DNA from: Prado023 sp963747335
GTDB taxonomy: Bacteria > Actinomycetota > Actinomycetes > S36-B12 > CAIYMF01
NCBI GenBank assembly: GCA_963747335.1
Contig: CAVVEV010000002.1
Coordinates: forward strand, 186,001 to 250,000
DNA: 64,000 bases
Reading direction: 5' to 3'
The translations under genes were made by a program, and so were the position numbers. How positions within the stretch are numbered: the stretch's first letter is position 1; each line of letters opens with the position of its first letter. Below the pieces are notes generated by a model. That model made no database searches. It saw nothing but the letters and a program-made list of their open reading frames with translations, and was not told the DNA's origin. This document shows positions 1 to 7,548 of this stretch, piece by piece.

Positions 1-21
1 TGAGTTGCAGCGTGCCCGTGG

Positions 22-1116
22 TCACGACTGGTCCTGCCGGTGAGGGGGAGGTTCGCTGTCGCAGAAGATGGCTCGCCAGTCGTAACCGACTCGGTCAGCG
101 GCGTCATCGAGCCTCGAAAGTCCGAGTCGCGCAGCGACCCGTTCGATCGACTTCGTGTTCTCCCACTCGTGCACGGCGACCCAGTCGGTGATGGACCCAA
201 CGGTGTAGTGGTTCTCCGGACGGAACGGCGATGCCTTCAACAGGTTCTTGATGCGCATCGTGATGGCTGCCGACCTCGCCGTACGGCTGGATGAGGCGCC
301 CTCGTACGCCAGCGGAGCCTCGATCCGGTTGCACGTGATCAGGTGGTTAGCCCGATTCCGGATGCGTTCCCAAGCCCAGCCGTCAGCGATGAGCAGCCAC
401 CTGCCCGTACCCCAGTGCGACCCTTCAGGTACCCAGACGCGGCGACCCGCCATGTCGACGTCTCGCGCCGTGATCCATCCTGATTCTCCCAATTGCGAGC
501 CACTGATCAGCACGGCGAGGGCGACGGGCGTAAGGCGGTCGTCCACGCGCTGCGCTGAATGGTCCTTCAACCAATCGATTTGGTCGGATGTGAACGGGTT
601 GAACGCGCGCTCGGGGCGGGCGGGGAGCGCCACGCCTGCAGCGGGGTTCACGTCCCAGAGCCCGAGCAGTGTGCATGTGGTGAACAGTGCATTGAGCGCG
701 CTGCGGCGGGCGAGCATCGTGTTCGTCGCTGGGCGCTCCTCGGGACGGCTGGCGGAAGGTGTCCGCAGCCACGCGTAGACGTGATTGCGATTCACCTCTC
801 CAAGCGTCACAACACCGCGAGCCACGCACCACGAGGAGAACGCGTTGAGGAGGAACGCGTACTGGTCTGCTGAGTCTGATCGGAAGGTCCCTGTGTCAGC
901 CTGACGGCGGATCTCCTGCTTAGCGCAGTCAATCGCCGCAGCGATGGGAATGGCGCCTGCCGCGGACAAGCCCTCGCGGAGTCTGAACTTCCCCTGCAGC
1001 TGTTGCAGGCGGTTGCGATCTCGGCGCTGACCGAGCCCGTGGTGGGTCATTTCGTCCCACCCGGGATGAAGGCGGCGCCGCCCACGACGGTGCAACGGGG
1101 CGTGGGAGTCTCCCAA
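22..1116 (-). CDS. tyrosine-recombinase-like protein, probably catalytically degenerate
   Basis: 364 residues. The N-terminal half resembles the SAM-like core-binding domain of phage-type integrases: a helical stretch with LLNAFSSWCVARG (about residues 89-101), then HVYAWL and a second helical segment ending in NPAAGVALPARPERAFNPFT. The C-terminal half has the catalytic-domain layout, but the usual G-L-R-I-S-E-L box reads SGSQLGESGW, so the first catalytic Arg is missing. I see no clear HxxR or terminal Tyr motif. The start is taken at a TTG because a strong GGAGGTGA lies 7 bases upstream; an in-frame ATG at 1050 is the alternative. It diverges from the Xre-type gene. It could be a structural or regulatory relative of an integrase rather than an active enzyme. 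The recombinase resemblance is moderate, and the loss of activity is inferred. Confidence 0.5.
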   Translation of the reverse strand: MGDSHAPLHRRGRRRLHPGWDEMTHHGLGQRRDRNRLQQLQGKFRLREGLSAAGAIPIAAAIDCAKQEIRRQADTGTFRSDSADQYAFLLNAFSSWCVARGVVTLGEVNRNHVYAWLRTPSASRPEERPATNTMLARRSALNALFTTCTLLGLWDVNPAAGVALPARPERAFNPFTSDQIDWLKDHSAQRVDDRLTPVALAVLISGSQLGESGWITARDVDMAGRRVWVPEGSHWGTGRWLLIADGWAWERIRNRANHLITCNRIEAPLAYEGASSSRTARSAAITMRIKNLLKASPFRPENHYTVGSITDWVAVHEWENTKSIERVAARLGLSRLDDAADRVGYDWRAIFCDSEPPPHRQDQS

Positions 1117-1140
1117 CGTCGCTCACCTCCGGAACGGACA

Positions 1141-1181
1141 TACGCAACACCTGCATCAGGGTATTGAGCGTACGCAACACC
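1141..1181. repeat. paired direct repeat TACGCAACACC in a divergent promoter
   Basis: Two identical 11-base copies (1141-1151 and 1171-1181) lie exactly 30 bases apart, about three helical turns, in the 113-base gap between the recombinase-like gene and the Xre-type gene. The position and phasing suggest a binding site for the neighbouring HTH protein. That role is inferred. Confidence 0.4.
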
Positions 1182-1229
1182 GGGGTGGCGAAGCCTGCTG
1201 AGCGGAAACCTCAAGCATGATTCCCTTTT

Positions 1230-1541
1230 GTGGGTACTAGCAGGCGATACCAGCGCCCATGCAACTTTCTTCAACAGGGCGGGGCGTTCCCCGATGGACC
1301 CTTCCAACCAGACACCCCCGCGTACGCCCTGAAGACCGCGCAAGTCGTCGCACGACTGCGCAAAGGGATCGGCGAAGACGGACGATCCGAAAGGCAGATC
1401 GCCCTCGCGGCAGGCATCGACCCGGGCACGCTCAGCAGGCTCCTCGCCGGATACTCCGTGCCCGACCTCGGCACACTCGACGCCCTCGAAAACACACTTG
1501 GAATGGATATCTGGTGCTCCCACGGAGGGAGTGATGTTTAG
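1230..1541 (+). CDS. Xre/Cro-type helix-turn-helix protein
   Basis: 103 residues. The C-terminal two thirds form a typical Cro/C1 HTH: ARLRKGIGEDGRSERQIALAAG, then IDPGTLSRLLAGYSVPDLGTLDALENTLG. The pattern Q-I-A-x-x-A-G-x-x-x-x-T-L-S-R-x-L is clear. The first 35 residues have no recognisable domain, and the GTG start lacks a good ribosome binding site, so the true N-terminus may differ. It probably represses or activates the divergent island genes through the direct repeats just upstream. The HTH call is secure; the target is inferred. Confidence 0.75.
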   Translation: MGTSRRYQRPCNFLQQGGAFPDGPFQPDTPAYALKTAQVVARLRKGIGEDGRSERQIALAAGIDPGTLSRLLAGYSVPDLGTLDALENTLGMDIWCSHGGSDV

Positions 1542-1648
1542 TTTCATAAAGGGCTCTATGGGCATCGATTCCTCAAATCGAGGCACACCGCCCAGCAAAG
1601 ACGTCAGCCCGACGCCTTTGTTCTCAGAGGACTCCCACGAGCACGAGC

Positions 1649-2063
1649 ATGTGCCCTGACTGCGGCACCGAAAGGGGCACCTACACCTCCGGATGCGGAC
1701 GATGCGACCACCGCAGGCAGCAAACGGCACAACAGCGCAACCGACGCACCGGCTCCCACATCCCCTCGACCACCCTTACCGCAGCGCAAATCAAGGAGAC
1801 TCGATGAAACGAACAGGAAACTGAAACAGGAAATAGCCGCAACCACCAAGAAGTGGGGCGCCATCGCCAAGTACCTGCAGACCGGAGCCCAGCACCAACA
1901 GCTTCAGCAGTTGCTCCAAAGTTCAACCGCCCTCACCCAGACCCTCGATGCGATGCTCAGCGCCTCGCTCACGGTGAAGAACCAGCCCGCGCCTCGACGC
2001 AACAGGTCCCCGAGGGACAAGTCGATCGAGACGACGGACACTCCCGACTCGAACGATCAGTGA
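1649..2063 (+). CDS. small zinc-ribbon plus coiled-coil protein, apparently frameshifted
   Basis: An ATG at 1649 opens a 52-codon frame with a CPDC...CGRC zinc ribbon at its N-terminus, ending IKETR at a TGA (1805-1807). One base out of phase, the sequence continues without a stop to 2063. It encodes a Gln/Lys-rich helical segment (NRKLKQEIAATTKKWGAIAK, then LQQLLQ) and a charged tail. Restoring one base near 1803 joins them into a single protein of about 137 residues reading ...IKETR-DETNRKLKQ... I see no family match. The gene is in line with the Xre-type gene, about 105 bases downstream of it. The single-frame reconstruction is an inference, supported by similar indels elsewhere in the window. 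Alternatively there are two small genes, the second without a normal start codon. Confidence 0.5.
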
Positions 2064-2189
2064 GGTCCGAAGTGGCTGAGCCCAGCTCAGCCGGTCGACA
2101 CCGACAACGCGGACAAGGCGATCCCACTCCAAGACCCACTCCCTGCAGTCCGCACTCCGGTCACCGCGCCTCAACACCCAAGTACTGCC

Positions 2190-2963
2190 ATGTTCAGGAG
2201 CATGACGGAACACAACGGGGCAAAGCAGAACCCTGACTGGACATGGGACGAGTTGATACTCGCCTGCGACTTGGTCGCCTCGAACGAATGGCGACCAATA
2301 GGAGACGCCGATCCGAGAGTCATCGAACTGTCCGCGTTGCTGCAGCGGGGACCGACTCCCATGAGCGATCAATTGCCCACGTTCCGAAATCCAAACGGCG
2401 TCGGACGCAAGACCTCAGACATCGCCACGTCCCACCCTGACTACCCCGGAGTCCCCACCCACGGAAGCAGGCTCGACCTCGTCGTTCTTGAAGCTTTCAG
2501 AACTGATCCGGTCGGCATGCACAAACGAGCTGTCGCGATCCGACAGCTGTTTGCTTCGGGTGAAGCACTCACCCTCACTCCACCGGCAGTTCCCGATCCG
2601 ATGGAGGACGTGGCAGCCGACGAGGGGGAAGTCCTCGTCCGCAAGCACCTTCAGCGAGAGAGGAAGAAGGGGCTCCGGGACAAGAAGATCCAGCAGTTGG
2701 TCGCGGCTGGGTTGCGGATCGCCTGCGAGACCTGCGGGCTTGATCCCGCGGACAAGTACGGCGACCTTGCTGACCCAAAGACACTGGTCGACGTGCATCA
2801 CGTTCTCCCGCTCTCCGTGAGCGGGAAGACGCAGACGCGTTTGCAGGATCTCGCTGTGCTCTGCCCGAGTTGCCACCGAGCCATTCACGCCGCTCGACCT
2901 TGGCTAACCCCCGACGAGTTGCGGACCCACCTCACGAAGCCATCGCGAAGCAGCATCGGCTGA
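2190..2963 (+). CDS. HNH endonuclease with a ScoMcrA-like N-terminal head domain
   Basis: 257 residues. The N-terminal 90 residues (WTWDELILACDLV, IELSALLQ, FRNPNGVGRKTSDIA) match the head domain seen in actinobacterial HNH nucleases related to the type IV enzyme ScoMcrA. The C-terminal HNH (His-Me finger) domain is complete: CETCGLDP, DVHHVLPLS with the catalytic His pair, then LAVLCPSCHRAIH with the second zinc Cys pair. I see no sulfur-binding or SRA domain between them, so any target specificity must lie in the head domain. ATGs at 2190 and 2202 are both possible starts; an AGGAG precedes the second but very closely. It lies convergent to the unknown gene at 3043-4047. Probably a restriction-type DNA nuclease; recognition of modified DNA is inferred from relatives. 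Confidence 0.75.
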   Translation: MFRSMTEHNGAKQNPDWTWDELILACDLVASNEWRPIGDADPRVIELSALLQRGPTPMSDQLPTFRNPNGVGRKTSDIATSHPDYPGVPTHGSRLDLVVLEAFRTDPVGMHKRAVAIRQLFASGEALTLTPPAVPDPMEDVAADEGEVLVRKHLQRERKKGLRDKKIQQLVAAGLRIACETCGLDPADKYGDLADPKTLVDVHHVLPLSVSGKTQTRLQDLAVLCPSCHRAIHAARPWLTPDELRTHLTKPSRSSIG

Positions 2964-3042
2964 CGCAACTCCCCAGCCGTTCCGCCAGCGACGACGATAA
3001 AGTGCAGACTCGAACCCCACTTCAAATCGACCCCAAGCCGCC

Positions 3043-4047
3043 TCAGTCCCTCGGCTCTCCGTCTGCCTCCCCTTCAGTTGCGGAGATCATGGTGTAGGTG
3101 AACTTCTCTCTACCCGTAGCTAGGTTCCACTTGACCGTTAGGGCGACTTCAGCAGAGACGCGCTTTCCTAGAAGCGGTCCTAGTTGCACGCCGACATCCG
3201 GCTCGACGTTCATCCGAACCTGCTTTCCTCCATCGTCCAGAGTCAAGCGGAGCATGTCCGCGCCATCGCTCACGGTGTTCAAAACGCCTGTGACCGAGAT
3301 CTGCTGCTTCCGTTCCCGGTTGCGCTCGACCGCCTCTTTGATGGCATCCGCCCCCCGACGTGCAAGTACCACCTCGTGACGCCCTCCACTGGGGGCGCGG
3401 TGACCGAGGTCCAGTTCGATCTCGTTCTCGGATGCGTGCCCAGCAAGCGTGTTGAGTTTGGAGGCTACAAGCGCTCCATGCCGCCGGAGGGACTCCGTCA
3501 GATCCCCGATGCGATCCTCGGAGTCGGTCTAAGCTTGGTCGAGCATCCCGAACAGCTCGACAACGGCGCTGTCAACCAGAGTGTCTGCTCCGATGTCAAG
3601 AACCGCTGCGCTGGGCGAGGGCTCCGCCCGCCCTTCCATGTAGAAGACGACCGAACCGGAACCGATCGTGGGGCTGAGTCGTAGTTCTGTCGCTCTTCGG
3701 ATTCCGAGTCGTTTGCCAGAGGTGGGGTCTCTTGGGGACTTGATCTGGCCACTCCGAAGGAGGGAGGAGCCGACGGCTGTGATCGCGCCCTGTATGGCAT
3801 CGAGAAGTTGCGCTGCGGTGTGGACCGGAACGTCGTGCCCGGGAACGCCATCCCCGGCCAACCTGACGCGCACCTCACAGCCGCGCATCGTTACGTGATC
3901 CTGCTGGATTGCATGACGGGCGTCCCGAACGACGAGCATGAAATCCGCCCCGTCTCTTGCCGGGGGAGGTGCTTGAGCAAGAATTCGGGCGCGGAGCGTC
4001 GCGACGTCAGGGACAGCGCTCGCGGCTTCGGTGTCATGCGAAGGCAT
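3043..4047 (-). CDS. unknown protein interrupted by one in-frame TAG
   Basis: The frame opens at an ATG at 4047, overlapping the end of the nucleotidyltransferase-like gene by 14 bases. It stops at TAG 3529-3531 (172 residues), then runs open in the same frame to 3043. The sequence after the stop has no nearby start codon and still looks coding: a helical segment (DLTESLRRHGALVASKLNTL) followed by a beta-rich C-terminal domain with TGVLNTVSDGADMLRLTLDD. A full product would have about 334 residues. Early residues contain an HTAAQLLDAIQGAITAVG segment. I do not recognise the family. The tight overlap implies an operon and probably a functional link with the upstream nucleotidyltransferase-like protein. 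The TAG may be a real nonsense mutation or a base-call error; two separate genes are less likely. Confidence 0.5.
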
Positions 4048-4621
4048 TAATGCTCACCTCCAAGTAGCCGCGTTGAGGAAGCGCATCGGCCCGCACTGGG
4101 GGCGAGCCCTTCGCCGAGATCCGTTTCCGGCTCCACCAATCGTCCCAGTAACCCCGGTCCTGCGCATAGAGCCCGTGCTCCAAAGTCACGGTTCCGTTCG
4201 AGAGCATGTGGTGCGGCTTCCATGCGATCAAGTACGAGTCCACACGCAGGCCGTGGGCTGGTACCAGTGCCGTGCCACTCGGATTCGGAACGCGATTGAC
4301 GAAGGACTCGATCACTTGGCGATCCACGGTAGACCGCTTGACCCGGTCTTCTTCGCTGATGACGAATATCACATCGATATCGCCCGGGTTCTGCTTGTCT
4401 GTAAGGAAGGAACCGCTGACCCAAACGCTGTACACAAGTGCGGACTGGCACAGGAGCGCACGCGCAAGGATCCACTCCTGCCAGATCGCAGGACGGGTCG
4501 CCGAGGTAGCAAACTCCGGGTGACTCACGAAGCGCGATGCAATGTCCGCCTCCGTGCACCCGTACCTGCCCGGTGGGATGCAACCCCCCACCAAGTCCGG
4601 TACGCCCACTGTGGCCCCCAT
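4034..4621 (-). CDS. polymerase-beta-type nucleotidyltransferase-like protein (DUF6932-like)
   Basis: 195 residues. The central motif SGSFLTDKQNPGDIDVIFVI matches the nucleotidyltransferase signature GS-x(10)-D-x-D of the polymerase-beta superfamily, in the form seen in the small DUF6932 group. A further acidic residue in LRVDSYLIAW could complete the metal site. The N-terminal about 50 residues are helical and unassigned. It is followed by the unknown gene starting at 4047 (14-base overlap), forming a two-gene unit. Such nucleotidyltransferases often act in toxin-antitoxin pairs by modifying a partner or tRNA, but the partner here is not a HEPN protein that I can recognise. The fold is fairly secure; the role is open. 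Confidence 0.65.
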   Translation of the reverse strand: MGATVGVPDLVGGCIPPGRYGCTEADIASRFVSHPEFATSATRPAIWQEWILARALLCQSALVYSVWVSGSFLTDKQNPGDIDVIFVISEEDRVKRSTVDRQVIESFVNRVPNPSGTALVPAHGLRVDSYLIAWKPHHMLSNGTVTLEHGLYAQDRGYWDDWWSRKRISAKGSPPVRADALPQRGYLEVSINAFA

Positions 4622-4707
4622 GCCCTGACACGCCCCAACAATGACCTAACCGTCTGACACCGTACTCGACCCGCTGAAGTGATGATGAGCCCCGTGGACG
4701 AATTCGC

Positions 4708-5232
4708 CTAGATCGGCCACCATTTGGCACCTGAAGTGCGCTGGTCAGTCAAGGGGGGCCGACCGGTCAACTCGTGCTTCAGGTCGACACCGTCGGTGAG
4801 ACGCGACTCCACCGAAAGCGCCACGTCACCAACAGCTTCGTGCTCCCAGAACCGAATGACTATCCAGCCGGACTCGGCAAGCCGAGCGTCCGTATCTCGG
4901 TCGCGCGCGACGTTCCGCGCGATCTTTTCGGACCAGTAGTCGGCGTTCACGGACGGCTCCGAGTAGTGGATCGGACAACCGTGCCAGAAACAGCCATCGA
5001 TGAAGATCGCGATCCTCTTCTTGGTGAACGCGATGTCGGCCTTGCGTCGGCGATCGAAGGGAAGCGAGTAGTCGACACGGTAACGAAGACCGCGAGCGTG
5101 AAGTGCTCGACGGATGGCAAGCTCAGGAACCGTATCCCTGCGCCGGTTGCCCTGCATAACCTTGCGAGCGCTTGGGCTCGATGCCCAAGACTCTGGGACT
5201 CGCGTCATCGGCATGCACCCCGATCGAGCCAA
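4708..5232 (-). CDS. vsr: Vsr-type very short patch repair endonuclease family protein
   Basis: 174 residues with the full Vsr signature: a start region with R-R-D-T-x-P-E-L-A-I-R, the strand AFTKKRIAIFIDGCFWHGCP with the zinc-linked Cys/His residues, DYWSEKIARN, RD...L, and GWIVIRFWEHE. In Dcm-linked systems Vsr nicks at T:G mismatches left by deamination of 5-methylcytosine. Relatives in Z1 operons may instead act as the restriction nuclease. It is the last gene of the minus-strand operon, 60 bases after the small protein gene. Several in-frame ATGs near the start leave the N-terminus uncertain by about 10 residues. Confidence 0.88.
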   Translation of the reverse strand: MARSGCMPMTRVPESWASSPSARKVMQGNRRRDTVPELAIRRALHARGLRYRVDYSLPFDRRRKADIAFTKKRIAIFIDGCFWHGCPIHYSEPSVNADYWSEKIARNVARDRDTDARLAESGWIVIRFWEHEAVGDVALSVESRLTDGVDLKHELTGRPPLTDQRTSGAKWWPI

Positions 5233-5292
5233 CCTGTTGATGAGGAACCGCTCGATGCAACCGTAGCGTTCGCGTTGTTGCCGAGTCCCGTC

Positions 5293-5610
5293 TCAGTCCG
5301 CGAGGAAGTAACAGACAGCCCGATACACGGCGGCAAGCCCTTCGCGGGTGATGGTGGCTCCTGTCGACTCGTAGTCGACGAGCCAGCTTTCGCCGCTCGC
5401 CTCGACAATGCCGCGAGCCAGTTCTGCCTTGCCCGCTTTCGGCCGGATGCCCAAGCCAAGGTGGTCGTTCGCTGCGACGAAGATCGTCCTTGGCTCAGTC
5501 GAGCCGGTCGACATCGGGGGGGCCTCGATGCCCAGTGCGTTCGCGATGGCGTTCACGAGATCAACCTTGCGGGCCGATGACGCTAACAAGGGGTCGGGCA
5601 AGGCCTTCAT
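5293..5610 (-). CDS. small uncharacterised protein of the Z1/Vsr operon
   Basis: 105 residues from an ATG whose ATGA overlaps the stop of the upstream nuclease gene, a sign of translational coupling. It contains two similar helical segments, ARKVDLVNAIANALGI and KAGKAELARGIVEASG, both with the K-x-x-L-V/A-x-x-I pattern of SAP-like DNA-binding helices. The end is TREGLAAVYRAVCYFLAD. No catalytic motif is visible. Its conserved place between the PD-(D/E)XK-type gene and vsr suggests a DNA-binding or adaptor subunit. This is inference from the helices and context only. Confidence 0.6.
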   Translation of the reverse strand: MKALPDPLLASSARKVDLVNAIANALGIEAPPMSTGSTEPRTIFVAANDHLGLGIRPKAGKAELARGIVEASGESWLVDYESTGATITREGLAAVYRAVCYFLAD

Positions 5611-6461
5611 TCGAGAGCCTTGAGCGCGCGGATGGCATCCCCTGCCCATTCGCGGGATGCCTGCAGGCTTGGGTGACTATTGCCCTCGGTGACGAGCGCG
5701 GCGAGGCGTATCCGATCGAGCACAACGGTGCGCGCTGCTAGGGCATTCCACTCCTCCCCGGCGGCGACGACATCTGCGATCGCTAAGGCCGTGGCGGGAT
5801 CTGAGTCGAGGGCCAGCCACCCCGACCAGACCTTGAGGTCGATGTCGGCCGCTTTATGCCCGTACTCGCGTTCAAGGGTGCATTGGGCGAGCAGGACGGG
5901 GAACCCTGATCTGCCGTCGGGGAAAGGTCGCCAAGCCACAACGTCGACGCCGCCGTCCTTGCGATATGGAGGGCGGTAGGCATTGCCGATGGGGACACCC
6001 ATCTTCGCAGCAAGCCACCGGACTGCATCAGGGAATTCCGGTGGGCGACCCACGTCGGATGGCCACGCGAAGCGAAGGGCTTCCGTTCCCTGCCCATAGA
6101 GATTCGAGAGCGCCACCGCGGTGATGCGCTCCAACTGCTCGGCGGCGTCTGCGAACTTCAGGGCTCGAACAGGGGATTCCGCGCTCATCAGCAGTAGGGC
6201 TGTCCACGCATACTCATCTGCGTCTTGCCGTGCGGCAACTCCACCACCTGCGGTGCGGAACGGATATCGGTCGCCAAGAAGCGTCGCTCTTCGCTTGATC
6301 GTGTTGACCCCAAGACTGATGTCGACGTCTCGGTAGCCGTGGGGTTTGCCCGCCTCCTGAAGAAATGCTCCTCCCAAGGCAGTGGACTTTGCCAGCGCAG
6401 TCAACTCAATCCAGTCTGCGACTCGATTCGCGCCCTTGGTTGGGGCGTAGTTCTCATTCAC
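5607..6461 (-). CDS. PD-(D/E)XK-type nuclease-like protein of the Z1 operon
   Basis: 284 residues from a GTG that overlaps the ParB-like gene's stop by 8 bases (GTGAATGA). Residues about 169-194 read DGGVDVVAWRPF...FPVLLAQC. This is the D-x(n)-Q-x-C variant of the PD-(D/E)XK nuclease core, in which the usual E-x-K is replaced by a Gln on the second strand. A Lys in HKAADIDLKVW (about 202) may serve the active site. The N-terminal 150 residues are helical, with ADWIELTALAKS and a segment ERITAVALSNLYGQG. The nearest description is the restriction-endonuclease-like proteins found beside Z1 and Vsr genes. Probably the DNA-cleaving subunit; nuclease activity is inferred. Confidence 0.65.
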   Translation of the reverse strand: MNENYAPTKGANRVADWIELTALAKSTALGGAFLQEAGKPHGYRDVDISLGVNTIKRRATLLGDRYPFRTAGGGVAARQDADEYAWTALLLMSAESPVRALKFADAAEQLERITAVALSNLYGQGTEALRFAWPSDVGRPPEFPDAVRWLAAKMGVPIGNAYRPPYRKDGGVDVVAWRPFPDGRSGFPVLLAQCTLEREYGHKAADIDLKVWSGWLALDSDPATALAIADVVAAGEEWNALAARTVVLDRIRLAALVTEGNSHPSLQASREWAGDAIRALKALE

Positions 6462-7548
6462 GATCAAGAACGGACAGCAGCGCATCGGCCGCGTCACGAA
6501 TCTGGTCGACCAACTCAACGATCTCCTCATCGTCTGAGAAGTCAGGCAGGTCGTCGAGTGCCCATCCGAGTGAGCTTCGGCCCGACTTCAGCCGGTTCAC
6601 CAGCCGTTGGCGCGGATGGGCCTCGGCATCCTTGACTTTCTGGGTCGCGACTTCAAGCGTTGAGCCCGACCGAAGGGCTGCCAACCCCACGGGATTTGCC
6701 ACAACGCCGCCGAGCTTACTGATCTCGCGGGACTCCCGAATAGCGGGCTCGGTGTCTCCGTCCCCGTAGACCCAGCAGATGAGCTCGCGCAGTTCGCCGA
6801 CCTTCCCTTCAGGGATGGGAGATCCTCCCACCTCAGTCTTGGACCCTGACGGCGCACCGATGTGATCCCGGAGTTTGGGTGTGCTCATTGCCACGGCGAG
6901 TAGGGAGAACGCCTCCTCAAGCGGGCCTGTCTCGATGCCCATTTCGCGCGCCTGACCGGCGATCGCCTGATCGCGATACAGGTTCCCCACCTTGGTTCGA
7001 TCGATTCCGATCATCTTGGCGACTTCGGCGAAGTCCAGTCCGTCCTCATCGACTAGGCGGGCGATGTATCTGGCTTGAGCGTATGGCTGCCATTGAAGGA
7101 TGCCTGAGATGTGGCGAAACCCGATGATTGGAGTCGCAGATGCGCGGTCGGGAAGGACGATGACTGGAACCGACTCCGCTGCGCTGATCGTCCCGCGCTC
7201 AGCCAACTCTTCCCATGGCGCGGGGTTTGCGAATTGCGCCCGAACGTCTGGATTCACGAGGCCGAGTAGTGCGGTCAGGCGCCGGTTTCCCTCCACCACA
7301 ATCCAAGCGTCGTCATCTGTTGGGTCTTGAATGACGATCAGTGGCTCGCTGCCAAAGTAGCCGTGGGAAGCGATCGACTCGGCGACGGTCAAAGCGTCGA
7401 AGCCCAGTTCAAGGTGGACGGCCAACTCAGCCTGCGATTGGCCTTGCATTTCTGCAGGGAGCCGCGGGTTGTAGGGATCAAGCCGCAGGCTTGCTAGGGG
7501 GACGTGACGAGCTTCGCCCATCGCCCGTACGGCCTGTTGTGACGTCAT
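6454..7548 (-). CDS. ParB-like protein with N-terminal domain and helix-turn-helix
   Basis: 364 residues. The ParB/sulfiredoxin-like N-terminal domain is clear: LRLDPYNPRL (about 21-30), ESIASHGYFGSEPLIVI (57-73), and VVEGNRRLTALLGL (84-97), where GNRR corresponds to the GxRR motif that binds CTP in chromosomal ParB. Residues 170-195 (LDFAEVAKMIGIDRTKVGNLYRDQ) form a ParB/KorB-type HTH. The C-terminal 150 residues are acidic and helical (DDLPDFSDDEEIVELVDQIRD). The ATG overlaps the Z1 stop codon, so the genes are translationally coupled. It is not part of a parAB pair. I infer a DNA-loading or target-choice clamp for the restriction complex. CTP use is likely but unproven. Confidence 0.8.
   Translation of the reverse strand: MTSQQAVRAMGEARHVPLASLRLDPYNPRLPAEMQGQSQAELAVHLELGFDALTVAESIASHGYFGSEPLIVIQDPTDDDAWIVVEGNRRLTALLGLVNPDVRAQFANPAPWEELAERGTISAAESVPVIVLPDRASATPIIGFRHISGILQWQPYAQARYIARLVDEDGLDFAEVAKMIGIDRTKVGNLYRDQAIAGQAREMGIETGPLEEAFSLLAVAMSTPKLRDHIGAPSGSKTEVGGSPIPEGKVGELRELICWVYGDGDTEPAIRESREISKLGGVVANPVGLAALRSGSTLEVATQKVKDAEAHPRQRLVNRLKSGRSSLGWALDDLPDFSDDEEIVELVDQIRDAADALLSVLDRE

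Noticed and set aside
1853..2236. A 127-codon frame overlapping the zinc-ribbon/coiled-coil gene.
   Set aside because: Low-complexity Pro/Arg/His composition and no motif; the alternative frame gives a convincing zinc ribbon and helix.
3529..3531. Pyrrolysine or programmed amber read-through at the in-frame TAG.
   Set aside because: No pyl genes or PYLIS-like element are seen, and actinobacteria rarely use it; nonsense mutation or base error is simpler.
6454..7548. The ParB-like gene as part of a plasmid or chromosome partition locus.
   Set aside because: No parA neighbour or parS site; the gene is translationally coupled to the Z1 and nuclease genes.
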